A stretch of 46,406 nt of DNA from Bacteroidales bacterium (GTDB taxonomy: Bacteria; Bacteroidota; Bacteroidia; Bacteroidales; UBA932). This document shows positions 16,045 to 24,256 of the stretch, piece by piece. Position 1 is the first letter of the stretch, and each line of letters opens with the position of its first letter. Under the pieces are notes generated by a model. It worked only from the letters and a program-made list of their open reading frames with translations, searched no databases and was not told the origin of the DNA. The stretch is taken from the NCBI GenBank assembly GCA_028690215.1, contig JAQVBQ010000013.1, positions 1-46,406 on the forward strand. Direction: 5' to 3'. The position numbers and the translations under genes are program-made.

Positions 16045-19000
16045 TGCGTAATCTCTTTTCGGTAATATTTATATTACTGATATTCTGCAATACTGCCTAT
16101 AGCCAGGGAGCCACAACCGGTACGCTTGAAGGAAAGGTGCTGGATGAGGCTTCCGGGCCTGTAGCAGGTGCTACGGTCATTGCCGTACATATTCCCTCCG
16201 GTACAAAGTACGGAGCAGTTTCAAGAACTGACGGTTCATTCTCGTTTCCAGGCATGAGGGTCGGCGGCCCTTATGAGGTTTCTGTAAGTTATATGGGTTA
16301 CGAGAAGGCGGTGTCAGGCGGGATATACATTACATTAGGTAATATTACCAGACAAGATTTTAAATTAGGAGAGCAATCTACACTTCTTGCTCCTAAAGTC
16401 ATATGGGGCAACAGAACAGGAGGAGCTACAGCAATAAATAAAGAGGAGATAGTCGCACTTCCGACTATTTCAAGACTTATTACAGATTTTACAAGGTTGG
16501 TTCCTCAATCAAGAGGAACTTTCTTTACCGGCCAGGATAACAGGATGAATGCCCTGACAGTTGACGGTTCAATGTTCAACAACTCCTTTGGAATTGCCGG
16601 CATGCCGGGAGAGAGAACAGGAGTAGCTCCAATCTCCCTTGAAGCTATAGAACAGGTTGGTGTCTCAATTGCTGCCTATGATGTGAGACAATCCAACTAT
16701 ACTGGGGCGGCTATTAATATGGTGACAAAAAGTGGAACAAACGAGTTCCGGTCATCAGCTTATTACAGCCTCAGGAACGATGCAATGGTGGGCAAAAAGG
16801 CTGCAGATGCAACCTTTAACACAGGAGCCTTCCGATTTAACATGGGAGGAGCAACTGTATCCGGCCCCTTGATTAAAGACAAACTCTTCTACTTTGTAGG
16901 ATTAGAGGTGGAGAAATATATAAGACCGGCAACTCTTTTTGTAGCAAATGACGGGTCACAGAATGCCGGCGGGAACATAACCAGAGTCCTCAGGCAAGAT
17001 CTCGATCAGCTGAAAGGTTACCTGAAAGAGAACTTTGGATACGAAACAGGAGGTTATGAAGGTTATGACTTTACTACAAGTGCTGTGAGGCTTATTGCCA
17101 AACTCGACTACAACCTAGATGAGAGAAATAAATTCAGTATCCGCTATAACCACCTGAACTCATCCTCAGACCAGTTTATTGCAAATTCGGACGCTTTGGG
17201 CTACGGATACCGCAGAGGTACTATCAGCTCCCTGAATTTTCAGAATTCAAACTATTCATTGGTAGAAAATATAAGATCTCTTATTGCGGAGTGGAACAGC
17301 ACCCTAAGCGACAAATTGGTCAACAATATGTTTGTCGGATACAGACACCACGACGAGAGCCGGAAAAACCCGGCCATTCTTTTCCCGATGGTAGATATCC
17401 TAAAAGATGGGGTAACCTATACAACATTCGGGACAGAGCCGTTTTCTCCGTACAATGGCCTAAAATACGGCACATTTCAGTTACAGGACAACCTTACCCT
17501 CTTTTTGAAAAAACACACTTTGCTGGCGGGCTTTAACCTGGAGAGGTTCTCTTCAAGTGACAGCTTTTTCCCGGGAGCACAAAGCGTATATGTATATAAC
17601 TCGCTTGAGGATTTTTATTCTGATGCAAATGGTTATCTGTCAAATCCAGACAGGACAACCTCAAACGTAAATTTAAAAAGGTTCCAGTACCAATATTCAA
17701 ACATACCTGGAGTTGAGAAACCGGTACAGGAACTGAAAGTTTTATATGCAGGGTTTTATTTACAGGATAAATGGAGCATCACACCCGCATTGAAGCTGAC
17801 TTTTGGGCTGAGAATGGATATTCCGTTTTTCGGTGATACAGGTTTCAGAAACTCTGAAGTTGAGCAATTGACCTTCCTGGATGAAGCTGGAAAAAGCGAA
17901 AAATATTCGACAGATAAGCTTCCGGACTCAAATCCGCTCTTCTCGCCAAGACTTGGTGTGGATTGGGATCTTTTTGGTGACGGATCACTTATGCTTCGTG
18001 GGGGTTCAGGGATTTTCACATGCCAGCCGCCATATGTTATAATATCAAATCAGATTGGCAACAACGGCATACTTACAGGCTTTGAATGGTTGGACGGATA
18101 TCCTGCTTCACCGCTCTACTCCCGCCCGTTTAATCCACAAGTGGATAGATATAAACCTGCAAATGTAATAGGACAGCCTGCTTTCAGATTCAGCCTGGCC
18201 CTTACAGATCCGGGATTCCGTTTTCCTCAGATCTGGAGAAGCAATATAGCCTCCAACTATATTTTCCCTTCAGGATTTGTGGGGAATTTTGAATTCATCT
18301 ACGACAAGGATATCAATGGGATAACAAATATCAACGCTAACCTTCCGGTACCGACAGGCAGCTATACCGGTGCCGATGACAGGCTGCGCTGGACACAGGG
18401 GAGTAGGCTGAATTCAAAAATTTCAAATGCCGTAGTCCTGAAGAATCAGAACGAGGGTTATTCATGGAATATTGCAGCCTCCCTGGAGAAAAGGATGGCA
18501 GACCTTCTATTCGCAAAGATCGGCTACTCCTACGGAGAGACAAGGAATCTGATGGATGTGGGAACAGCTGCATACAGCACATGGAGCTACAATCCACAGG
18601 CTTCCGACCCTAACAATCCCAAGCCGGGGCTCTCTATGTATTCGCCCGGTCACAGAATTTTTGGAGCACTCTCTGCAAATGCCAATTTTTTCAATTTCGG
18701 ACAGACAACCTTCTCTCTGTTCTTTGACTCGTACAGTGCAGGAAGACAGAGCTATATTGTGGCAGGAGACCTGAATGGTGACGGAGCAAACAGCAATGAC
18801 CTCATTTATGTTCCAAATAACAGGTCTGAGATGAATTTTGCAGCATATACAACAGGCGGCAAAACCTTCACTGCAGAGCAGCAGGAGATAGCCTGGGATA
18901 AATACATCAGCAAGGATAAACATCTCAGTAAACGCAGGGGTATGTATGCAGAGAGAAACGGAGTGGTTTTGCCGATGGTGTCACGCCTTGATTTCAGCCT

Positions 19001-19295
19001 CTCCCAGCAAGTATTCTTCAGACTGGCCGGTAAAGAGAACAGATTTGCCGTAAGACTCGATGTCTTGAATCTGACAAACCTGATTAACCGAAACTGGGGA
19101 GTGAGCAAGACAATTATCACAACACAGCCTCTGGTTTTAGTCGGAACGGTTGCAGAGGGCTCGGGTGTCAAACCTCAGTACAAACTGAGGACAATCAATG
19201 ACGAGCTTATACAAGAGCCCTATATGACAACCGCAACCATCAATGATGTCTTCCGGCTTCAGCTCTCTATCAGATGGGACTTCGGCTCAAGATAG
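16044..19295 (+). CDS. Oar-like TonB-dependent outer membrane receptor
   Basis: 1083 residues, with the ATG sharing its A with the TAA of the binding-protein gene, so translation is probably coupled. After an SPI signal ('NTAYSQ'), residues about 25-110 form a carboxypeptidase-regulatory-like domain ('TGTLEGKVLDEASGPVAGAT'), then a plug ('INKEEIVALPTISRLITDFTRLVP', 'ALTVDGSMFNNSFG') and a long barrel ending in 'LQLSIRWDFGSR'. This matches Oar-type receptors, which are distinct from SusC. Being the last gene of an ABC operon suggests it takes the transporter's substrate across the outer membrane. The terminal sequence 'DFGSR' is not the usual aromatic end, though Phe is close by. Confidence 0.92.
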   Translation: MRNLFSVIFILLIFCNTAYSQGATTGTLEGKVLDEASGPVAGATVIAVHIPSGTKYGAVSRTDGSFSFPGMRVGGPYEVSVSYMGYEKAVSGGIYITLGNITRQDFKLGEQSTLLAPKVIWGNRTGGATAINKEEIVALPTISRLITDFTRLVPQSRGTFFTGQDNRMNALTVDGSMFNNSFGIAGMPGERTGVAPISLEAIEQVGVSIAAYDVRQSNYTGAAINMVTKSGTNEFRSSAYYSLRNDAMVGKKAADATFNTGAFRFNMGGATVSGPLIKDKLFYFVGLEVEKYIRPATLFVANDGSQNAGGNITRVLRQDLDQLKGYLKENFGYETGGYEGYDFTTSAVRLIAKLDYNLDERNKFSIRYNHLNSSSDQFIANSDALGYGYRRGTISSLNFQNSNYSLVENIRSLIAEWNSTLSDKLVNNMFVGYRHHDESRKNPAILFPMVDILKDGVTYTTFGTEPFSPYNGLKYGTFQLQDNLTLFLKKHTLLAGFNLERFSSSDSFFPGAQSVYVYNSLEDFYSDANGYLSNPDRTTSNVNLKRFQYQYSNIPGVEKPVQELKVLYAGFYLQDKWSITPALKLTFGLRMDIPFFGDTGFRNSEVEQLTFLDEAGKSEKYSTDKLPDSNPLFSPRLGVDWDLFGDGSLMLRGGSGIFTCQPPYVIISNQIGNNGILTGFEWLDGYPASPLYSRPFNPQVDRYKPANVIGQPAFRFSLALTDPGFRFPQIWRSNIASNYIFPSGFVGNFEFIYDKDINGITNINANLPVPTGSYTGADDRLRWTQGSRLNSKISNAVVLKNQNEGYSWNIAASLEKRMADLLFAKIGYSYGETRNLMDVGTAAYSTWSYNPQASDPNNPKPGLSMYSPGHRIFGALSANANFFNFGQTTFSLFFDSYSAGRQSYIVAGDLNGDGANSNDLIYVPNNRSEMNFAAYTTGGKTFTAEQQEIAWDKYISKDKHLSKRRGMYAERNGVVLPMVSRLDFSLSQQVFFRLAGKENRFAVRLDVLNLTNLINRNWGVSKTIITTQPLVLVGTVAEGSGVKPQYKLRTINDELIQEPYMTTATINDVFRLQLSIRWDFGSR

Positions 19296-19337
19296 TCTGT
19301 ATTAAATTGCCTATATTAGAGCGATATAATTTAATCT

Positions 19338-20528
19338 ATGAAAAGAGTATTCGTTTTACTTCTGATAAGCATGTTCTCGTTCTCTCTGTATAGCCAGACC
19401 GGTGATGAGACAGCTGAATTAATCCTCACCTCGGCAAAAAGAGGAGGTTATCTGCCATCTTTATATACAAAGTACTACAAGGTAAAAGCCTGGTCTGCAA
19501 AGCAGAGTAAGCCAGTTCCTCTGGAAAACGAAGTCTGGACACTTTCAAATTTTCAGACAGCTATGGACGTTTCAACCAAAAAACCGATTGACTGGGGAGT
19601 AAATGGTGACAGATTCGTGGTAATAAACATAGTGCCGGACAATAATAACAGGCCCTATAACGTGAAAGACGATATTGCTGGTACAAAAAACAACTTGACA
19701 TTTACCCTTGATTTATACGAGTATGACGGGAAATTTGTTAAAACAATCTCCAAATGGGGCTACCTGCTTGGTTCGGGATATTATGGCGTCGTCTATGTTC
19801 AACAAGGAGTCTATCCTACTTTTTTATCCAATGTGCCGGTAGAAAAGGGGGGTACTTTAAGCTATAAAGTATATGATGGAGCAGTGAATCAATTGTCAAA
19901 TTTAGTAGCCGAAGACGAAATGAAGGTTACTCTCATGGAGAAGAAGGTAAATTTGCCGGATGACATCCCAATGCAGCTATCTTGCAATTTTGCTCCAAAG
20001 CCTGTTTTTGATGAAGCAAAAACATCATTACTGGAAAAGATGAAAGGGGAATCACCTTTTATGCAGGCAAAATATTATCAATCAGACGTATACGATGCCG
20101 GTAAAATGGATTTTCCGAAGCCAAATCAAAGATGGAGTTTCTGGAATATGTTCATTGCAAGTGATATTACAAACAGATGCCCTATTGACTGGGGTCCGAA
20201 TGGAGACAGATATGTACAGTTCGATCTGGAATTTGAAACTAAAAGAAACTATTCTGCCTTAGAGGACGATCTTTATAACACCGGAAAACGATTCCTTTTT
20301 CCTCTAAGATTGTATGAAAGTGATGGACGATTTGTAAAGACTATTTCAAGCTTTGGTAATTTCTTTGGCTTTGGGGAGGGATCATTTGTTTTTATGCAAG
20401 ATGCCAGGAACGAAATAGCATCATTTTTCACAAAACTGCCGGTTGTAATTGATAAACCTTTTTCATATCGGGTAGATAAAAGGACAGTGACAAAAATTTC
20501 CGAATTACTTTTTTTTAAGCCAGCATAA
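19338..20528 (+). CDS. Secreted protein of unknown function with an internal tandem duplication
   Basis: 396 residues with an SPI signal peptide ('FSLYSQ'). I do not recognise the family. Two copies of a domain of about 170 residues are visible: the first has 'KPIDWGVNGDRFVVINI' then 'LYEYDGKFVKTIS', the second has 'CPIDWGPNGDRYVQFDL' then 'LYESDGRFVKTIS', each followed by a Gly/aromatic segment and a 'SYKV/SYRV' strand. The protein is likely periplasmic or surface exposed. It starts 42 bases after the Oar-like gene on the same strand and could be its last co-transcribed partner, but no promoter or terminator settles this. Confidence 0.8.
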   Translation: MKRVFVLLLISMFSFSLYSQTGDETAELILTSAKRGGYLPSLYTKYYKVKAWSAKQSKPVPLENEVWTLSNFQTAMDVSTKKPIDWGVNGDRFVVINIVPDNNNRPYNVKDDIAGTKNNLTFTLDLYEYDGKFVKTISKWGYLLGSGYYGVVYVQQGVYPTFLSNVPVEKGGTLSYKVYDGAVNQLSNLVAEDEMKVTLMEKKVNLPDDIPMQLSCNFAPKPVFDEAKTSLLEKMKGESPFMQAKYYQSDVYDAGKMDFPKPNQRWSFWNMFIASDITNRCPIDWGPNGDRYVQFDLEFETKRNYSALEDDLYNTGKRFLFPLRLYESDGRFVKTISSFGNFFGFGEGSFVFMQDARNEIASFFTKLPVVIDKPFSYRVDKRTVTKISELLFFKPA

Positions 20529-20637
20529 AGCATAACATAAAATGCAAGAGATTTTTTAATGGGATTTTTATACATGCAATGCAACGATTTGACTATGAGA
20601 AGCATCTTATAAGCATATTGATAAAAAAACTGATGTC

Positions 20638-21150
20638 ATGAGGATAAAATATTTGCTTTTAGGAATAATGGCTTTAGGGCTGTTATCGTGTGAAAAATTC
20701 GACGAAGGTGATTTTGATACAGATGTACCTCCGTTTATGGTTAATCTTAGTGTTTTTGATGCAAAAGGTGTTGATATTCTCAATCCTGAAAACAGCAATT
20801 CAATTCCATTAAGCGGAGTAAAGGCTTTGTATAAAGGTGTTGAATATGAGTGCAACGCTGAGTTGGCGACTATTGGTACAAAAATATGCTCTGTTAGTTT
20901 TTATGGTTTGAGAACGATGCAAAACCCTAGAAATGGAGTATATTATTTGCAATTCGGTGAGTTAAACGGGATAGATAATTACTCAAATGAGGAGGTAACA
21001 ATATTCTGGGGAGACGGTACTTCTGACAAAATAAAATTCAACAGAGAATTAAAGTGGAATTCTAGAAAAGGTTATCATTATATCCAGCAAGAGTGGTTTC
21101 TGAATGGAACTAAAATACCGAACAATTATATCAGCTTAATAAAAAACTGA
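20638..21150 (+). CDS. Small lipoprotein of unknown function, paralogue 1
   Basis: 170 residues with an SPII signal (lipobox LLSC, Cys about 18, followed by acidic residues). The mature part has 'VDILNPENSNSIPLSGVKALYKGVEYECN' (seen in parts in both paralogues), a middle that varies, and 'WGDGTSDKIKFNRELKW' plus 'QEWFLNGTKIP' near the end. Those beta-strand segments suggest a small surface-exposed sandwich. The next gene is a clear duplicate. I do not recognise a named family. Confidence 0.8.
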   Translation: MRIKYLLLGIMALGLLSCEKFDEGDFDTDVPPFMVNLSVFDAKGVDILNPENSNSIPLSGVKALYKGVEYECNAELATIGTKICSVSFYGLRTMQNPRNGVYYLQFGELNGIDNYSNEEVTIFWGDGTSDKIKFNRELKWNSRKGYHYIQQEWFLNGTKIPNNYISLIKN

Positions 21151-21154
21151 CGAC

Positions 21155-21661
21155 ATGAGGGTGAAATATTTGCTTCTAGGAATAATGGCTTTAGGGCTGT
21201 TATCGTGTGATAAAATAAACAATGGCGGTAAAATCTGGGATATTTCGCCGGTTGTGGTTACTCTTCAGGTTGTAGATGCGAATGGAGTTGACATTCTAAA
21301 TCCTGAAAATAGCAATTCAATTCCGATAAGCGGGGTAAGGGCTTTGTATAAAGGAGTTGAATATGAGTGCAACACACCGTCAGCGGCTGTTTGTACAAAA
21401 GCATACCTTCCTCAGTTTTATGGTTTGATGGCAATAAACAACACTTATAATGGCTTATATTATTTACAATTCGGAGAGTTGGAGGGGGCAAAAAGCTACT
21501 CAAATGAGGAGATAACAATAACCTGGGGAAACGGTACCGCAGACAAAATAAAATTCAACAGAAAATTCAGGTGGAAACTTAATGGGGATCCGGATGTCCA
21601 TCAAGAGTGGTTTCTGAATGGGACTAAAGTATCAGGCAACATTATAAAAGTTGTTAAGTAA
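21155..21661 (+). CDS. Small lipoprotein of unknown function, paralogue 2
   Basis: 168 residues, starting four bases after paralogue 1. Its signal peptide (MRVKYLLLGIMALGLLSC) is nearly identical to that of paralogue 1 even at DNA level (4 changes in the first 54 bases), while the middle of the mature protein differs. Shared blocks are 'VDILNPENSNSIP', 'ALYKGVEYECN', 'YYLQFGELEG', 'ITWGNGTADKIKFNR' and 'QEWFLNGTK'. The pattern fits a recent tandem duplication with divergence of exposed parts. An imperfect hairpin pair (21662-21698) follows the stop, without a U-run. Confidence 0.8.
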   Translation: MRVKYLLLGIMALGLLSCDKINNGGKIWDISPVVVTLQVVDANGVDILNPENSNSIPISGVRALYKGVEYECNTPSAAVCTKAYLPQFYGLMAINNTYNGLYYLQFGELEGAKSYSNEEITITWGNGTADKIKFNRKFRWKLNGDPDVHQEWFLNGTKVSGNIIKVVK

Positions 21662-21703
21662 ACCGGATAAAAAAGTTTCCGGTCAGGCTGAAAGCCTGCA
21701 TAC

Positions 21704-21997
21704 CTATCTAACTGTAACTCTTATTGCTCCCTGGTAACCATAAGTGGTGAAGGGGGCATCCTCATATGAAAATTCAGGAAATTTCTGATTCAGGATTTTA
21801 ATAAGTTCTGATCTTAACACCCCTGTTCCTGACCCATGGATAAAATCAATCTGGCCCCCCTTTTTTAATCTGTTTGCCTGCAATGTGCGTTCAAATACCT
21901 CCAGCTGATAAATCAGAGAGTCGGCCGGTGCAAAAGTGCGGTATGCCTTGGCAATTCTTTCAATATGGAGGTCAACGACCAGCGTTTGAGTTTTCAT
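21704..21997 (-). CDS. Stand-alone Smr domain protein
   Basis: 97 residues forming just one Smr (MutS2 C-terminal-type) domain: 'VVDLHIERI' near the start, 'QIDFIHGSGTGVLRSELIKIL' (the HGxGxGxLR motif, about 54-62) and the 'ATY/TTYGYQGAIRVTV' end. The sequence resembles the C-terminal domain of the longer Bacteroidota DUF2027 proteins, but here no N-terminal part precedes it. Smr domains are nucleic-acid endonucleases or binders. A TAAATTTG box at 22009-22002 on the minus strand lies only a few bases before the ATG, so transcription may start at or next to the start codon. Confidence 0.8.
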   Translation of the reverse strand: MKTQTLVVDLHIERIAKAYRTFAPADSLIYQLEVFERTLQANRLKKGGQIDFIHGSGTGVLRSELIKILNQKFPEFSYEDAPFTTYGYQGAIRVTVR

Positions 21998-22001
21998 CGT
22001 G

Positions 22002-22009
22002 CAAATTTA
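22002..22009 (-). promoter_or_regulatory. Promoter -7 element of the Smr gene
   Basis: TAAATTTG on the minus strand ends 4 bases before the ATG (21997), so the transcript may start at the start codon itself. Confidence 0.5.
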
Positions 22010-22149
22010 CGAAATTCTATGTGGGATTTTGTGGCCGCACCTTTGGAATTTCTAGAAAATCAACTTTTTACTATAATTAAATATTATAGAGTTCAATATG
22101 GATGTTAAGAAATCATCTTTGCAAATCCATAAGTAGCAGAAAAACAGAC

Positions 22150-22183
22150 AAAAAGCATCGTTGTTGCAAATGCAGCTTTTTTT
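22150..22183 (+). terminator. Orphan terminator-like hairpin
   Basis: AAAAAGC plus GCAT pairs with ATGC and GCTTTTT (one bulged base), followed by more T. No gene ends just before it on the plus strand, so it either ends a short untranslated RNA or is a relic. Confidence 0.5.
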
Positions 22184-22280
22184 GTTTTGTTTTAAATAAT
22201 TATATTATTTTGTAATAACTTTTGATGAAAGTGTAAAAATAATAATATATTACCCAATACAAAACCCTCAAAAACTATGA

Positions 22281-22559
22281 AATCTAAGGACTTATCTAAC
22301 TCAACCGAGAGTGGGAGATTATTGGAACTGGGGAAGTTATGCAAATGATGCATATGCATGCCCGCTTAAACTACCTTTAGCAGGGTCCCGTCTGGTTAAT
22401 CCTGAAAAATTTGCCGGTGTTGGTACTATAGGCTATTATTGGACTAGCAGCGTGTCTTCAACTGCCTCGAGACGTCTAGTCTTTAGTGGTGGAGGTACTT
22501 ATAGTACCGATTATGACGGCCGTGCATCCGCACTCGCTATCCGTTGTATAAAGAATTAA
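22281..22559 (+). pseudogene. Truncated C-terminal piece of a FISUMP-domain (Fibrobacter succinogenes major paralogous domain) protein
   Basis: The open frame runs from after a TGA at 22278 to TAA at 22557-22559. The sequence 'YWNWGSYANDAYACPLKLPLAGSR', 'GTIGYYWTSSVSS' and the final 'RASALAIRCIKN' matches the end of FISUMP domains, which are normally much longer and lipid-anchored. Only a GTG at 22311 could start it. The ATG at 22277 ('MKSKDLSNS') reads a different frame and stops after about 17 codons, so the original 5' part was probably lost or frame-shifted. I infer a decayed gene. Confidence 0.65.
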
Positions 22560-22590
22560 TAATACTGATTTCAGCGCTTATTATAATCGC

Positions 22591-22632
22591 AAAAGCCCCC
22601 TGCAAACCATAAGTGGTTCAGGGGTTTTTTTT
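22591..22632. terminator. Terminator hairpin at the end of the DUF4932 gene
   Basis: AAAAGCCCC..TG and AACCA-TAAG-TGGTT form a long stem closed by CAGGGGTTTTTT. It is oriented well for the plus strand and overlaps the stop codon of the minus-strand DUF4932 gene; it can work for both. Confidence 0.8.
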
Positions 22633-23709
22633 CGCCAGCTCATCGTAGAACTTTATTATTACCGGATAATAATCTTTGAAAGTAGGATACTTATCCCGGT
22701 TTTTGCTGTATTCATTCAGACACCCGGCAAGACCTTTAAGCCAACCAAAACCCATTCCCTTTTCTCTCTGGTACTTTGCCTGAATAACTTCATCGGGATA
22801 GTTGTGCTCTTTCATGTATAATAATTCACTGGTGCGCACTATCGCTTCATTCATCATATAAACCCAGTTGCCGTATGCATTTTTTGTCATAACATCTTCT
22901 ACTTTGCTGAAAATCTTTTCTCCTGATTCTCTCAGCAGTTTCAAGTTTTCCGGACTCTCTACCACTTGGTTTACATATGTATGATTGAATTCATGCACGA
23001 TCAACATCTCATTCAATTTTCCTTTCAAATCTACCGGATTTCCCAGACTGTCTGCCATGTAACCCATAATTGCAAAAGCATCTTTTTCCACTCCTTTCAA
23101 ATGGCGATGATCGCCATAGTTGCATGGCCCATTCGTACACCCAATAATGATTCTGAAGTTCATGTCACTTTCCATCCCAAAAAATTTTGAATGCCATTGA
23201 TTGTCAAATAGTGGCATTACATCGCGCTCGTAAGCGGCTATGGCTTTGTCGTAAATCTCTTTTTGTGAGCGAAAAAACGTATGGAATTTGGCCTTTTTAT
23301 AAAAATCTGTCAAAGCATAAAGAAACTTTGCTTTGTCAACATAATTCCAACGAAAGTCAATCGTACTATCTTGTTCTTCAATTTTTTTAAAACGATTACC
23401 CTTGAAAATTATATGTGTACCGAAAGATGGAACGGCATTGTAAACGATTCCACACTCTTGTCTCATACTCTGCATCATCTTGATTACTTCGTGCTCTTTA
23501 AAGGGAGCAAAGTATTCATCTATGTTTTTGTCGTAAAGCCCGATAGAGTATTTTTCCATATTGAAACCATTGAATTCAGGATGACCGGCCAAGCGGGCGA
23601 CAATTCCCATGAGCTCAATATTTTCGTCAACTTCCGGTTTCAACTGTTGAGAAAAAACTGTAAATGATGATACCACAAAAATTGTCAAAGTGAAAATTAT
23701 TTTCTTCAT
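22618..23709 (-). CDS. DUF4932 domain exported protein, putative zinc peptidase
   Basis: 363 residues from the ATG at 23709 ('MKKIIFTLTIFVVSSFTVFSQ', a clean SPI signal); an ATG six codons upstream (23727) is less likely. The body matches my memory of DUF4932 proteins. 'LIVHEFNHTYVNQ' contains an HExxH motif, which suggests a zinc-dependent hydrolase, with 'MMNEAIVRTSELLY' a likely helix carrying a third ligand Glu. It diverges from the BlaI/M56 pair, with the nested operator in between, and may be part of the same response. Substrate unknown. Confidence 0.8.
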   Translation of the reverse strand: MKKIIFTLTIFVVSSFTVFSQQLKPEVDENIELMGIVARLAGHPEFNGFNMEKYSIGLYDKNIDEYFAPFKEHEVIKMMQSMRQECGIVYNAVPSFGTHIIFKGNRFKKIEEQDSTIDFRWNYVDKAKFLYALTDFYKKAKFHTFFRSQKEIYDKAIAAYERDVMPLFDNQWHSKFFGMESDMNFRIIIGCTNGPCNYGDHRHLKGVEKDAFAIMGYMADSLGNPVDLKGKLNEMLIVHEFNHTYVNQVVESPENLKLLRESGEKIFSKVEDVMTKNAYGNWVYMMNEAIVRTSELLYMKEHNYPDEVIQAKYQREKGMGFGWLKGLAGCLNEYSKNRDKYPTFKDYYPVIIKFYDELAKKNP

Positions 23710-23804
23710 AATTGATATATTACTCATAATAACAAAGTTATGAAAATATTCTAAACCTTTTCTGAGGGATTTGAAGGTGATTGTGAAAATTAAATTTAAA
23801 TTTT

Positions 23805-23856
23805 AATTTAAACTAATAAAAACAGTTTGCAAACTAAAAATATTAGTTTAAATTTG
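23805..23856 (+). promoter_or_regulatory. blaI promoter covered by a nested, co-centred palindrome (candidate BlaI operator)
   Basis: AATTTAAACTAATA at 23805-23818 is exactly inverted as TATTAGTTTAAATT at 23841-23854; the 12-bp palindrome AGTTTGCAAACT at 23824-23835 has the same centre (23829.5). The half-site AAACT/AGTTT therefore occurs four times, with 21-base periodicity. The promoter TTTG (23826-23829)-N19-TAAATTTG (23849-23856) is embedded in it. Binding by a BlaI dimer or tetramer would block both elements and make the operon self-repressed. Confidence 0.8.
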
Positions 23857-23884
23857 TCTCAGGTTTAATCCAAACAATTCTACG

Positions 23885-24256
23885 ATGATAAAACTTACTG
23901 CTAAAGAGGATGAGATAATGGCTTTTTTTTGGAAAAAAGGGGCCATGCATGTAAAAGAGTTGATAGAACTTTATCCGGATCCCAAGCCTCATTTCAATAC
24001 AATTTCAACGATGGTCAGGGCGCTGGAAGCAAAAGGGTTTTTGGGGCATAAAAAATTTGGCTATACATATCAGTACTATCCTGAAATTACCCCGGAAGAG
24101 TTTGGAGAAGGAAAGATTACGGGTGTTATCAGCAAGTATTTTGAAAATTCATATCTGGATGTTGTGTCAACATTCGTTAAAAAAGACAAAATCCAGCTTA
24201 AAGAATTAAAGAGGTTAATTGAAGAGATTGAACAGGCAAATAGTAAAAAGTTATGA
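23885..24256 (+). CDS. BlaI/MecI/CopY family transcriptional repressor
   Basis: 123 residues, the family's usual length. It has a winged helix ('LTAKEDEIMAFFWKKGAMHVKELIELYPDPKPHFNTISTMVRALEAKGFLGHKK' read in parts, about residues 3-58) and a C-terminal dimerisation helix region ('VSTFVKKDKIQLKELKRLIEEIEQ'). The stop overlaps the start of the M56 gene by four bases (ATGA), as usual for BlaI-BlaR1 pairs. It is expected to bind the palindrome upstream of its own gene and to be inactivated by proteolysis when the sensor is triggered. Confidence 0.93.
   Translation: MIKLTAKEDEIMAFFWKKGAMHVKELIELYPDPKPHFNTISTMVRALEAKGFLGHKKFGYTYQYYPEITPEEFGEGKITGVISKYFENSYLDVVSTFVKKDKIQLKELKRLIEEIEQANSKKL

Larger units (their letters stand above)
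21998..22276. other. AT-rich intergenic region with one orphan hairpin
   Basis: No coding frame of note. It holds the Smr promoter box (22002-22009, minus), then AT-rich sequence, and one terminator-like hairpin at 22150-22183. The stretch 22186-22276 is almost pure A/T and leads into the broken FISUMP gene. Confidence 0.6.

Noticed and set aside
21662-21698. Two small hairpins (ACCGGA/TCCGGT and CAGGCT/AGCCTG) after the second lipoprotein gene as a terminator.
   Set aside because: Stems are six bases each and no T-run follows, so the call is too weak.
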